A program made the translations under genes and the position numbers. Positions 1 through 11,919 of a DNA stretch of 64,000 nucleotides are shown one piece after another. The stretch is from Entomortierella parvispora. Lineage: Eukaryota > Mortierellomycota > Mortierellomycetes > Mortierellales > Mortierellaceae. How positions within the stretch are numbered: the stretch's first letter is position 1; the number at the start of each line of letters is the position of its first letter. The stretch is taken from contig OY752151.1 of assembly GCA_963573315.1 (NCBI GenBank), positions 1,798,001 to 1,862,000 of the forward strand, in the 5' to 3' direction. The notes under the pieces are model-generated. The model ran no database searches, was not told the origin of the DNA, and saw only the letters and a program-made list of their open reading frames with translations.

Positions 1-803
1 TTGTTCGTTTCAATTGACATGGCGCTGTTCTGTTTGACAAGTATCGGGAATCTCTTTTACCTGTTGGTTTGTAGCTTGGGGGTGGGGGATAGTTGCTGCG
101 TCTTCCGAATCCCCATCCGCTACCCCAGTTGTTTCCTCCTCCGCCACCACCACCACCACCTCCACTGCCGCCACTTCCTCCTCCATGACCGCCAGATGCT
201 CTGTAGGGTGGAGGAGGATCATGATTGTTGTCGTTCTCAAAACATCTCTTGACCATGAAGAACAAGATCATGCCCACAACACTGATCCAGACCCAAAAGT
301 ATATCGTGTCGATCAGAGGTTGCTTTCTGACTGTAGTGTTATGAAAGAGATATTGCCGGTGAGAAAAATGTTTTGTGAAGCACATGGTCAATGATTGGTG
401 CATTCATTGAGCACACTGCTTGTATACCTTTGCTGCTCCATTGCTGACCATAGTTGTAGCTGTTGTAGTCTCCTCGTTTTTGTTGGTTATTGGTATAAAA
501 GAGCTTGTACTCCAGGCCACAGCTGCCTTTGAGAACATATGGATCGTCTGGATAGTTATACCCTAGCGAGAAAAAAATGTTCAGGTCATTCGGACGACCC
601 AATTGATAGATCTACGTTCCTCTCACGCTGCCGTAATTTGCTGCTGGCTTCTCACATGCGCTTTACCTTCACAATACACATTCAGTTCTCCAAATCGAAA
701 AGTTTCTGGCATGTCTGCCACGCACTTCCATTGTACATCGCTTCCATCAAACCCAGAGTTTACGCACTGGACAACATCTAGAAAGAATGAGAAAGAGACC
801 ACC

Positions 804-834
<31 letters not shown>

Positions 835-1149
835 AATCTTGATGAATATCTTGCGAGAAAACACATGGGCGATCGGATCAATCAGGACTATCCTTTGAGA
901 GTATTCACCTGGTTCATAGTCACCGCAGGCATTGCCTCCGACACAGTTCACCTGTGGTACAGGACTGCTTCTCCTGCCGGTCGTCATCCTGCCCTTGTGA
1001 AGTGTCAGGGTCTGGACATCGCGCAAGAGTACCTTTTGATGGGCGGCGTTCACAAGGCTGGGCAAAGTAAGGGAGAGGGAGAGAAGGGCCACGAGCACCA
1101 GGCTAATACGAGCCTTTGCTCCTCGAAAGGACGGTTGGGGCCACTTCAT
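1..1149 (-). CDS. SARAF: SARAF-like store-operated calcium entry regulator (3' end beyond window)
   Basis: ER membrane protein of the SARAF/TMEM66 family, which in animals slows store-operated calcium entry by acting on STIM. The ATG at 1149 opens a signal peptide (SLVLVALLSLSLTLPSLVNA), followed by the family block VLLRDVQTLTLHKGRMTTGRR and VPQVNCVGG. Exons fit at 1149-909, 777-667, 562-428 and 330-61, giving the core VVQCVNSG, VQWKCVADMP, VYCEGYNYPDDPYVLKGSCG. The last visible exon encodes one membrane helix (FWVWISVVGMILFFMV), then a cytosolic Gly-rich tail with PPPPY and PPPPSY. A GT donor at 60 means the C-terminus continues outside the window. The first intron carries a 29-nt T tract (coding strand) before its acceptor. 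Family assignment is strong. Its job in a fungus is inferred, since fungi are generally thought to lack STIM and Orai. Confidence 0.85.
804..832. repeat. A29/T29 homopolymer in SARAF intron 1
   Basis: An uninterrupted run of 29 A on the + strand reads as a T29 polypyrimidine tract on the coding strand, about 25 nt upstream of the TAG acceptor at 778-780. It is probably tolerated because it strengthens the 3' splice site. Confidence 0.9.
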
Positions 1150-1490
1150 AACCAATAAAGTGAGTAAAGTGGGAAGGGTAGTTTAAGGGGAGAAGGGAAT
1201 GTGTACAGAGATGAATGGACAAGAGTACATGCGTTTGGGCATTGCAAGGGGCAGGTTCTCCAAGATTAAAAGTGACTGCTCGCCGAGGAAACTCAAGAAC
1301 GTGGCCACCGCTGTTTGGTGCCTTGGCAAGTCTCGAGATTTCTCTGTTCTGCAGAGTCGACTTTGATGTTTCTGTTCTTGGATATTTGCTTTTTGCTCAA
1401 TAGTTCAATAGGTGGTATGTATTTGCTGCTTATATAGTGGTGGTAGATTGTTGCTACTGTGCCGTCAACTCATTGTTGCGGAGAGCTAGT
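1150..1490. other. Intergenic: SARAF promoter and GDI 3' region
   Basis: Lies between two minus-strand genes. It should hold the SARAF promoter and the GDI 3' UTR. I see no coding potential and no clear TATA box. Confidence 0.6.
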
Positions 1491-3582
1491 TTACTTGGCC
1501 ATCTCCTGCTGCTCCTCCTCCTGGGTAGGTCTCTGCTTCAACACGAGGTCGTTACCAGTGATACGCTTGTAAAGATCCTTGACGTCGTCGCACACAGTCT
1601 CAAAGTGGGAAGTGGCATCGTACGACTTGGAGATGAACACGTTGTCCTCCTTGCCATCCTGGACTGGCTCGCAAATATCAGCAATCTGGATGAACTTGTC
1701 CGCAATGGGTCCCAAAAGTGCCAAGCCAGGCGCGATCTCCTCCTCGGGCTTATCAGTCTCAATCACAGTCGAGACAATGGCGAGCTGATGGTTCTTTTCG
1801 CAGACATTGTGAGCGGCAGAGACACTGGCGACATAGATGTCATTCTTGCGGCCAACTTGGTTCTGAGGAATGATCAGCTGGAGAGAGTCAACGTTTTCCG
1901 TGTTGGGGATGGGGCCGCGAAGGACGCAGATGGCGCGAATGACACGGTGGGCCTTGCGGACCTTCTCTGGGGCATAGGAAGGATCGCAGATGACCTGTGA
2001 GCACTTGGCAATCTCATCACCAGAGCGGACACCGACAACCTTGCCGTTCTCATAGACAATCTCATCGACCTTCTTGTCGAGCATGTAGGTGCCTCCGTAG
2101 ATGGCGCTCAAGCTAGTGAGATTAAAGTCAAGAGAGAGAAGGAGAGACAAAGAGTGAGCATACCGCCATCAATTGCATTGCGGTGACGAGAGAACGTATG
2201 GCGTACTTACCGAGCGAAACCCTGGGGCAACTCACTCAATCCGTAGAGAGGGTAAAGGTAAGGAGACTTGCCCCAACGGGCCATGGACGACATGTAAAGA
2301 GTGATGCGCTCAAATGTCTCGAGAGCAGGGCGGCTCAAATAGCTATAAATACGTAACAAAAGTGGAGACTTTTCAGAACGAGATCTTGCTGACGGGACAT
2401 GGCGCCAGATGGAGTCAAAAACGATCAATATCCCAAATGCAAGGTCGGCGCCTACCTGTCTTCCAGGTGCAAAGCGAGAGCGTGGCCAATAAAGTCAATG
2501 GTGCCGGGCTCGAGACCAAAGTGCTTGTAGACTTCATCCATGGATGTAACGGCCATGTCCATGCCAGCGTGAGTTGAGGGGTCATCCTGCTTGTAAGTCT
2601 GAACATATTCAAAGAACTTCTTGGCACGACGCTTCTCAAAGATACCCATCAAAGGCGAAGTCACGGCCTCCATCTCGGTAGCGGGGACCTTGGCAATCTT
2701 GCCATCACGGTAAACGTAGGATCCGGCAATCTGCTTGAACTCGAGGTAGCGGGTGACGTCGGTGTGGGTGAGGATCTTGACGAGTTCACCGTTGGCCATC
2801 ATGAACTTGGGGATCAAGTCGACGTTGTAGTCGCGGTCGCGTCCCAACTCGGAAGGAGGGGAGGCACCATCGCGAAACTGCCTATAAAGCTAAAGAGTAA
2901 TTTTACACATTGCGTTTCTATTAGAGTCGTGCATTTAACGCGCGTGAGCAATTTCATAAAGAACCCAACAGAATGGAAAGAGAGCTGTCTGTGGTTCGAG
3001 ACAGCTTGGCCGACTCTCTGTTGGAGGATCTGCTCTGTCATTGGCGAGAAAGAGCACTTTTGAAGGTTGTTGGAGCCATCTGAGCTGCAACGGCTCCACG
3101 TTTGGATCGTACAGAGACAGGAGGACCCAAGACTTTCGAGGAGCATTGATGATGGATATTTTTGGATCTGCCTGTACCTGAGTCAAGTTCAAACTAGCAC
3201 TCTCGCCTCCGTAATAATCGTTGCGGTCCATGTGGAGGACCTTCTTGCCCTCGATAGAAAGGAGGCCTGAGAGGATGCACTCGGTCAAACCAGTGCCCAT
3301 GACAACGACGTCGTATTGCTCATCCTATACAAAGCCGGAGGGTGGGAATGCCATGGTGATTCGTTAATATCCGTTGATAGCGCAGATCAAAGAAGGGTGG
3401 TCACAGTAAAGGAGACAGCTGTGCTCACGGCGGTTTGTGTTCCCATTCCCCCGAGCAAGTCATCTATGGCCAAGATGAGCAAAAGATGGGGATGTGGAAA
3501 CACATGGACACGCTCCATCCAACAGTAGTCAGGGACGCGGTTCGTGAGAGAGACGCGATGAGGCAGGGACGAAACTCACCAT
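1491..3582 (-). CDS. GDI1: Rab GDP dissociation inhibitor
   Basis: Cytosolic chaperone that extracts GDP-bound, prenylated Rab GTPases from membranes and recycles them, so it is needed throughout the secretory pathway. Five exons (3582-3580, 3324-3178, 2889-2456, 2342-2211, 2112-1491) give 445 aa, the usual length. The N-terminus reads [20 protein letters not shown], the family dinucleotide-fold start, followed by [21 protein letters not shown]. The SGD(E) and ICDPSY blocks and the C-terminal YKRITGND region are present. Exon 1 contributes only the start codon: ATG is followed directly by GTGAGT, and the reading frame resumes at 3324. The gene is divergent from FCP1 across about 840 bp. Identity is essentially certain. 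Confidence 0.96.
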
Positions 3583-4370
3583 AGTGATAAAAGTATTGGT
3601 TCTGAAAGGAGGAGAGGGAGGGGAGAAAAGGCAGAGGAGAAGAGGAAAAGACTCGGGGTGCTGATGAGTGGGTTGGGAGTGATGGGGAAGTGTGGATGAG
3701 ATGAGAAGAGAAGAAAAGAAAAGAAAAGAGGAGAGAGAGAGAGAGAAGCAATGCCGTTTTGTGCCGTGCAACAACTCGACGCACTCACACACACAGACAC
3801 AGAGACACTGCGCGCGCGCATGGGGCGTGGATGGGATGGGGACAGGCGAGGTGAAGCGCTATTTCCACGCACAGATACAGACGGATGCATTCTTTTATCT
3901 TTGCGGGGAAATAACGCGTCCGCTTCCTTCCTTCTTCCTTTGCTCTCACTCGCTCTTTTTGTTCTCGCTGTCTTCTCTCGCACACATATAAAGCGGCCAG
4001 CTGTTGTTTGTTGCTGCTCCTCTCTCCATCCATCCATCCAAGCCTGCCCTTCTCTCCTCCTCCTCCCTCCCTTCCACTCCAATTCCACCTTCCTCCACCA
4101 CCCCCGGCCCCACCTGATCGACCTCCCTCCATCGACGCGTGTCCATCGCCATCCATTTCGTGCTTCATCCCCCCTGCCCTACTTCGTCACGCGTCGTCAG
4201 TCCCGCAAATTCACACACGACCCACGACCCACGTTGATTGATTACACACGGGCACGTCCTACAATCAGGAAATAGAACTCGGACATATTACCAGGACCAC
4301 TTGAAAAACCGCTCCGCGCTTTTGGTTTTTCCTGTTGTTTGACGCGTAGTCCCTATCCCCACACAACAAC

Positions 4371-4407
<37 letters not shown>

Positions 4408-4422
4408 ACCCGCACACAAATC
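3583..4422. promoter_or_regulatory. Divergent GDI/FCP1 promoter region
   Basis: An 840-bp non-coding stretch between two divergent genes, with strongly C/T-rich and A/G-rich tracts. A TATA-like element (TATAAAG, 3987-3993, + strand) could serve FCP1, leaving a long 5' leader of about 400 nt. An (AC)n microsatellite lies just before the FCP1 start. Long frames here on both strands are composition artefacts. Confidence 0.5.
4372..4402. repeat. (AC)n microsatellite in FCP1 5' leader
   Basis: About 15 AC units, ending 20 nt before the FCP1 ATG at 4423. Confidence 0.9.
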
Positions 4423-7400
4423 ATGGCGACTTCAAACGATATCGAATACTGCATCCCCGCTGGACGGACCCCGGCGACCATCATCGCTGTCAAGACACAG
4501 ACCCGCAAGATCAACTCTGAAGACGACGAGTTGATTGAATATGAATACAAAGAAAAGGTCGAAGGATTCCAAGAGGAAGGGGAGGTCTCCCTCCTTGCTC
4601 GGAGAGGTGAAATCCGCGCGATCAAGGATGGCACCGTCAAGAAGATCCACGTTGGAGTAGGCGATGTCATCAACAGCGAAGAGTAAGGAACTCGCCTCTT
4701 TCTTTTCTTTCCCTTTTATTTGTTTGTTTTCATTGTCAAACAGTGTCTTTTGTTAAGAGTTGGAACTAACCCGCTCATTGTACTCTATGCTTTTATTTGC
4801 CGTTTCTCTTCAGCACTGTATTACTAGAGTACAAAGGATGCGACCACGACACGCAATATGCTGGCATGTGCACTGAGTGCGGGAAAACAGATGTACCGGC
4901 TGTCAGGAAGACTTCACGCCTTAACATGACCCACGATGCAACGAATCTGACCGTCAGTCAAAACGTATGGTCCTAAAGTGCAACAGTAGTGTTCTTCATG
5001 AAACAAGATGGATGTTCTTCTTTCTCATGTCAAGTACTTATCACTCTCGTGGTTTTCTTTTAATGTCGTCCTTAGGAAGCAGAAAGACTGGAAGAAAATA
5101 CAATGAAGAGATTGCTAGGAGAGGGAAAACTCTCATTAATTGTAGATCTCGATCAGACATTAATCCATGCCACAGTTGGGGCTACAATCGACGAATGGGT
5201 CAACGCGCAAGGAGAATTACCAAGGGTAAAGTATTGCGACAGTGTTATTACGCATTACATCGTTCTTTTGGTGAAATGGTCAGCTAAGATTTCGAGTTGC
5301 TTCTTTTCAACAGGACATCAAAATGTTTCCATTGCCAGACGCTGCCACGCCCTATTATATCAAACTACGGTAGGTTGCGTTTCTGTCCTGGTCCTCATCA
5401 AACCGTGACTTTGAATGAACATGTCCTAATCTATCACATCCACCCTCTGTGATTTAGACCGCACCTCGAGGACTTTTTGAAAAAGATATCCCAACTTTAT
5501 GAGCTACACATCTATACCATGGGAACAAGGAAGTATGCGGATGCTGTCGCCAATGCTATTGACCCTGATGGCAAGTTTTTTGGTGGGCGAATTTTGTCTC
5601 GAGATGAGAACTCAAGTAAGTCTCATTGCTCCCCTGAAGTCTATCGGATGGTTGTCCATTTGGAATGTACATGTACTAACTGATAGTTATGTTTTTTTGT
5701 AACATCGAATTAGGTATGACCAAGAAAAGCATTTCAAGACTTTTCCCTTGTAGTAAATCCATGGTAGTGATCATTGACGATCGCGCTGATGTCTGGGGTA
5801 GCTCACCTAATCTCGTGAATGTTCACCCATGTAAGTGCTTCCTGGCCAGTCCTTCATGTCCTATGACCCACGTATTGACTGGGATTGGTCTAACATATGT
5901 GTCTCGTCCTGCTTCAAATTAGATGAGTACTTTGTTGGTGCAGGAGATATCAATGCAGGAAATTTGCCAAAGCAACAACCATTGGTTACTTCTGAACCTG
6001 CCTCAAAAGAGACAGCTACAGAGACTACCGAGTCTGCAGAATCAAAAGCATCCGCCCCAGAAGCAAACCACTCCAAGCGATCTCACCCGCCCAACAACAC
6101 CCAGGCTGTGTCCAATCCCGCAGCCAAGAACTACGCTCCTGCAGAGACTGACCATGGAAAATTCATGACTGAAGAGGAGAGCAGCGAGCCGGATAACAAA
6201 GGCGCTTCTGCTCCAAACAAGGTCAAAACAGCGGTACTTGACGACAAGGACGATGAGCTTTTGCGTATCCTCCAGGTTAGCTATCCGATGCGATAATGTG
6301 TATTCTTGGTATTGGGTAGTTGATTTTAAAGGCGTGAGAAGTACTAAACTATTTGGTTTTTTGCCTGCCTGTTGTGGTTCTGTTAGATTCTTGAAAACAT
6401 TCATGAACAGTTTTATGACGCTCGAGAGAATTATCTGCAAAAAATCTCTAAAACAGTAGCCGATGTGGAGGTAAGAACTGTTTTTTTTCAATGTGCCCTA
6501 TGTTTTTCTTTTTCATTTGCCTTGATATTGACGACAGACACCCAAAAAATGTCCCAATAGTTGATTATGAGCAAGATGAGAAGTCGTGTCCTTCGAGGTT
6601 GCAATATTCTTTTTAGTGGCGTGATTCCTCAAGGAGACAACCCAGAGAGGGCCGAGATCTGGAATCGCGCTTTGGCCTTTGGAGCTGAATGTTCCAAGGA
6701 GCTGAATGATAAAGTCACGCACGTCGTTGCCGCGAAAGCGGGCACGGGAAAAGTGACCCAGGCCCGGCGGAATCGCAGGATTGTCATTGTTCGACCAGAG
6801 TGGCTTTACCATTCTACAGGAAGATGGATGCGACACAATGAGAAAGACTATCTCTTACCCGATCCTCGTCGACCACCCCCACAGCAACCGCAAAGGCAAC
6901 AACGATCGACGACACCTCCCATGCCTCCACCGGATGACATGGAAGGTCTTACTTCCACACCCTCAGTATCGGCAGAGCCATTGGTAGACACTCCTGTGGA
7001 ACAAACTTCGACCCCTGCAGCGGATACGACAGAAGACATTCGAACGGATGATGAGGTCACTGGAGTCTTTTCGCAAGAAATGCGGGAAAAGATGAATAGT
7101 GTGGACTGGTCGGACGTTACGAAAGAGGTCGAGGACTTTGTAGGGAGTGAAATGGACGAAACGGATTTTGACAGTGACACGAGGTTAGCAACGTTGGTTC
7201 TTTCTTGAAATCAGTTCCCTCCTCCTATTTTGTTTTTTTCTTCCGTTTCTTTGTTTAATGGACAAAAGTAAACGAATCTTTTGTTCCTTTTGCCGTCTCT
7301 AACATTGAAATCGAATCGAACCGGCGGGGGTTTTTTTTCTGTTCTTTTGTATCTCGAAATATTACCTATTAGCACAAACAGCAACACGCCCAGCGACGCC

Positions 7401-7931
7401 AGCACGGATGGCGGCCCCCGGTCCCCACTCATCAATCTGAAACGGGCTAGAGTTCCCAAAAAGTCTAGACTTGGAACGGCAGTATCCTACGGTCAGGGCG
7501 ACGACGACGAGGATGAAGACGTAGGTGGTGGATCGACATTGGCGTCTTCTGCTGCGGGTGGAAAGATGGAGAGGCTAGACGAGGACGATGATCTCAACGC
7601 CATTTTGAACGAGAGCGGGTCTGACAGTGACGATGATGAAGGTGATGACGAGAGTGATACTGGAAGTCTGAAAAGATCTCAGAAGCGTAGACGTTTGAAC
7701 AAAGGAAAGGGCCAGACGGACGACGACCTCGACAACGAGGAAGATGAGGATGCAGATGATGAGGTTACCATGGATTACTCCAAAGGTCAGCCGTCAACGT
7801 CGAATGGGCAGGAGAGTAGCAACGACGAGGACGATGACGATGCTGGAGATTTTGATGAGGAGGACTTTTTGCAGGATCTAGAGAATGAGCTGAATGATGA
7901 TGAGCACGAGTATCTTGGCTCGGAAAGTTAG
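4423..7931 (+). CDS. FCP1: RNA polymerase II CTD phosphatase FCP1
   Basis: Nuclear phosphatase that dephosphorylates the Pol II C-terminal domain and recycles the polymerase. Ten exons (4423-4682, 4814-4964, 5076-5225, 5314-5369, 5458-5615, 5714-5830, 5923-6275, 6387-6470, 6561-7183, 7373-7931) sum to 836 codons plus stop. The order is: an N-terminal lipoyl/biotinyl-like fold (around GTVKKIHVGVGD); a short CxxC-CxxC segment (CDHDTQYAGMCTECGK); the FCPH catalytic domain with the acylphosphatase motif DLDQTLIHAT and the later IIDDRADVW; a polar linker; a BRCT domain (VLRGCNILFSGVIP to WLYHSTGRW); and an acidic tail ending DFDEEDFLQDLENELNDDE, matching the FCP1 tail that contacts TFIIF. It is convergent with KLHDC4, 185 bp apart. 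Exon 8 (6387-6470) is the shortest well-supported link before the BRCT domain. Confidence 0.95.
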
Positions 7932-8116
7932 AGGCGAGGAATGGATCAAGAGCTCACTCTTGGCCACATCGTCATCCTTGTAGAAGAAAAAAATCTCATC
8001 CTAAGCATACTTGTATCATAGTCGACCTTTTCTCCAAAAGACTTTTTCTTATCATCCAACAATGTACACGTTCACAACATCTTCATTCATACATTGGGTT
8101 GCATGCGCAAACCACT

Positions 8117-11100
8117 CTATCGTCTATGTCTCGACATCAGCTTGTTGTACACCTCGCCCATCTTGAGAATGCCGCCGCCACGGGCACCGCCCATGCGGCC
8201 AGCCTGGTCATCATCATCCTCGCCATCGAGTCCAGCCTCGATACGCATCTGGGCCATCTGAGCCAAGATAGGCTGCCACTCGTTGAATTTGGCCTCGGCG
8301 AGCAAGAATCCATCGTGTCGAAGGGCCTTGCCAGTCTTTGTGCTGTCCTCGAACGCCTTCAGAACCCAGTATTCAGCTATTTGCAAGGAAGAACAACAAG
8401 AGTCAGGCACGGATTACAGGCAAAATCAAAGTAAAATAAAAGGGAAAAAGAAACGTAAAGGGGACTTACTGGTACGGCCATAGAACTCTTTCAAGGTTTC
8501 GCCAATGGTGGGCGTACTCGCCGTCTCTTCCTCTGTCATTGCCAATCGAGCTGCCAAATCCACGCCGCTCAGTTGCGAGGGCACAACCTCGACCACAGCT
8601 TCCTCAGAGCCCTCGGCACCCTCAGTGGGTGCAGCAGTGCCATCAGCCGCCTGTCCTTCTCCAGAGTCGGGTGCACCACCAGCACTTGGTGAAGACTCGG
8701 CCGTGGCCTTTTCCTTCTTTTCCTTCTTTTCTTTCTTCTCCTTCTTCTCCTTCTTTTCTTTGCCCTCTTTACCCTCTTTGCCCTCCTTGCCCTCCTTGCC
8801 TTCCTTCTTGGATTTCTTCTCCTTGCTGGACGTGGCTGCAGCGGCTGCCTCCTCTTCATCTTCTTCCCCTTCTTCGCCTTCCTCATCTTCCTCGTCTTCA
8901 TCGTCGTCTTCATCGTCATCTTCCTCATCATCATCGCCTTCCTCCTCATCGTCCGACTCCTCGCCGAGCCAGAGCTGAGACTCGAATTCGGATTCGCGCA
9001 AGCAGATATACTCGGTCATCTTGTCCAAGTTCAATGAGAAAAAGTCATCCAGGGTGTACTCGCGATCCTTGACTTCGAGAATACCACCGAAAATGAACAG
9101 CGTACTCTTTTGAACTGCCAACATGGGGTTGTAACGAGGGCAAGGCATCAATGGCTCTGGCTCGTCATCTTCGTCGTCGCCCGAGTCGGCTGCGGTGGCG
9201 GTTCTAGATCTTCCTGAGCGTGACTTTTTGGGTTCCTCGGGAGCTGCAACCTCGGGTTCAGCCTGAGCTGCCTTGGGCAAAATACCAGCCGCCGCCAAAG
9301 CAGCAGCGGCAAGAGCCTCCTTGGTCGACAATTCCTCTGCCTCAGGCTCCTGAACGGTTTCCGAGCCTGGCTCGGGAACGATAGGTGTCGCGTCTGTCGT
9401 CGCTGGTTCGCCTTCCTTGGGAGTCGTAGCTCCAGTCCCTGCGCCGGTGCTTTCGTCATTGTCACTCTCCTCGAAATCGCCATAGTCAAACTCATCGTCC
9501 GTGCTCTCTTCCCACTTCATTTTTTCTCTCTTTCCAGACTCTTCGTCGTCACCATCCTGGCCGTTTCCGCCAGCCTGCTTGGCTTTTGACTTTTTCGATT
9601 TCTTGTTCTTCTTGGCTGTTTTGGGTTTCTTGAGGTTCATGGGGAACCAGCGTCCAGTATCGATCTGATAGGTATACAGTTCATTATAGAACGTACTCTC
9701 CAAAGTTTCCTCGTTGACATCGTCGTCAAAGACGCCTCCAAACAACACGGCTCGGTTCTTATACGGGGCCATGGCACAGCCCGATCTGGCAGATGGAGAC
9801 GAGCCAGACTTTTTCTTCTTTTCCCATCGGATCATCTTGGGGTCCGTGTTCATCTTGAGCAGCCAAGTGTCCGTGTGAACGATTCCCTTGGGTCGCTGGC
9901 CCTTGGTATACTCTTTGCAATAACCACCATAGAGGATCACACCTTCGTTACAAGGAATAAACGAGAATCCAGAGCGGGCAGAGGGCTTGATCATTTGTTC
10001 CGGCAACTCGACCTTAGTCCACTTGTAATCGAGCGTGTCAAAGACCCAGAGATCGTCATAGTACCGGGTATCCACGTAGTTGTCGTAAAATCCTCCAAAC
10101 ATCACCAAAAAGTTCTTCCAAAGAGTCATACGATGTCCAGAGCGTGCTGTGGGTTTGGGCTTGACCTCGAGTTTCTCCCAAGCATTGGTTTTCATGTCCA
10201 TGCACCAGAAATCCTAAGACATGGAATGTGTAAACATGTCAGTTTTCAAGCAATAATGTAAAGAAAGGAAAAAGCATTGGATCCTGTTCTCCCATGGAAT
10301 TTACCTTGTAATGAAAGAACTGAGTCTCGTTAGGAGATGCAAACTCGCCTCCAAACATGAACAGGGTTCCAGCTGGGGTAATTGTGATCTGATGCGAGGA
10401 TCGGGGACCAGGCGAGTTGGGGGAAGTGATACGACGCCACTCGTCCTTTTCGATGTTGTAGCGATACAAGTCGTTATAAAACGCACTAGAGAACGGATGA
10501 TGTGGGAAAAAAAATTAGATGAGAGGGTTTTCAGACAATCGCCGACCTTGGTATTTCCCTGCGATATCCCTACCATTTGGCTCCGTCGTAAAACTCTCCA
10601 CCAAAGAAGATCAGCTCGTTCTGGTTGAGGGGGTTGGCGGTCAACGTAGCATTGGCGCGTCGACTATAGAAGAAAAATATACAAAATGATTTAGTAAAAG
10701 ATCTGGACGAGTGAGAACGCTCAACTTTGCCGTAGCCTTCTATATCCTTACCTGGGGGGTCCACTCCAGACTTCCTCTACAATCTTGACCTTTTCCTCTT
10801 GCTACTCATGATCACATGTAAGACAAGGAGGGTTGGGTTTCGACTTTTAATATACCTCGCTCTCGATCACAATCGGATCAAGTTTCAATGAAAGGTCCTA
10901 TGCTCTCGGTCTTACCTCCTTCTTAAAGTTGGCAAGGATGGTCTCGATATCCTCTTCCTGTTCCTCTACATTCTTGGACTTTGCCTTCTTTTCCTTCTTG
11001 GATTGCTTTCGATTTTGCTAGGGGTACAGAGCGGGCGAACAAAAAAAAAAAACAATACAAACAAACAAAGGTGAGTGTCGGGCATCCTGATCTGGCAAAG

Positions 11101-11383
11101 TCAAGATAGATGATGGGTCCCATGCAAAAGAAATATAGAATGGAAATTCCCCGTGCTCTCCCATGTTGCATGAATACCTTCTCGGCGACTTTGTCCTTGT
11201 GCTCCTTGGTCTTTTTCTTTTTCTGTTTGTTTAGAAGAAAAAAGAAGAAAAAAGAAAAGAAAGCAGAGTGATCATGCTAGGGTCAGTGCAGCTACAAAGA
11301 GATTGGTGCCATCTTTTCTCAAAGACGGATGAATGCATGCGGTTGCCTTGTTCCTTCCTGCCACGTACATCCTTCTTTGCCAT
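8117..11383 (-). CDS. KLHDC4: Kelch-domain protein KLHDC4/KEL3 type
   Basis: A cytosolic Kelch beta-propeller protein whose cellular role is poorly defined. The start is MAKKD at 11383 (exon 11383-11369), followed by Lys/Glu-rich exons (KKKKTKEHKDKVAEK; DIETILANFKKE) typical of the KEL3 N-terminus. Six Kelch-type repeats follow, with FFGGEF, FMFGGEF, VMFGGFYDN, ILYGGY, VLFGGVFDDD and FIFGGILE. A long acidic/Lys-rich insert separates the fifth repeat from the last. A second insert has tandem GKE and KKE units coded around 8700-8820. The C-terminus is the DUF4110-like segment (TEYWVLKAFEDSTKTGKALR to YNKLMSRHRR). The protein is near 790 aa, long for the family because of the inserts. The antisense poly-Ser frame at 8505-8978 is a shadow of the acidic insert. 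Confidence 0.9.
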
Positions 11384-11919
11384 GATGAATAGGTCCGGTC
11401 GTCAAAAGGGGTCCAGGTGGAATGAGAGTCTCCTGTCGAGGCACCATTGCATGCAGACAAAAAACAAAAAAATCAATCGGTGGCAGTCCCCGAACCTCTC
11501 AAAAGTGATAATATACAGTTTTATTTACAAATAGCAAGAGTCAAAAGCGACCCGGGTACCTCTCTCGTGTGTGTTGGTGTGGTCAAGTGCGAGAGTGCGT
11601 TGCGTGAGGACATGCGTGAGTTTCGTGAGTTTCGTAGGTTCAAGATCGTTCTTTAGTGCCCCGAGTCCTCCAAAGAGGCAGATCGGGCGCAACAAAGGGT
11701 GGTGTGTGGGGAGTGCTGTTGATGTTGGGATGTGTGCCTGAGCGCACGCGTGTGGTCGCCTGCGAGTCCTGCGGGATACCCAGTTCATACAACCGACGGC
11801 TTGGATATGCATGCAATTGCGCACGCGCCACAGGTCCATGCTTTTTGACATTTCCCTGAAACAACCCACATGCTTCCAGGACTGGGCACCACGGGCGCAA
11901 AAGAAGATAGAGAGGAGAT
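11384..11919. other. Intergenic: KLHDC4 promoter side
   Basis: A 536-bp region between two minus-strand genes. It contains a short local duplication (gtgagtttc twice near 11615-11632). I see no gene or clear promoter box. Confidence 0.5.

Noticed and set aside
3576-4275. Overlapping frames of 120-174 codons on both strands
   Set aside because: C/T-rich divergent promoter. No domain content and no conserved splice pattern.
8505-8978. Plus-strand poly-Ser/Phe frame
   Set aside because: Antisense of the acidic and Lys-rich insert of KLHDC4.
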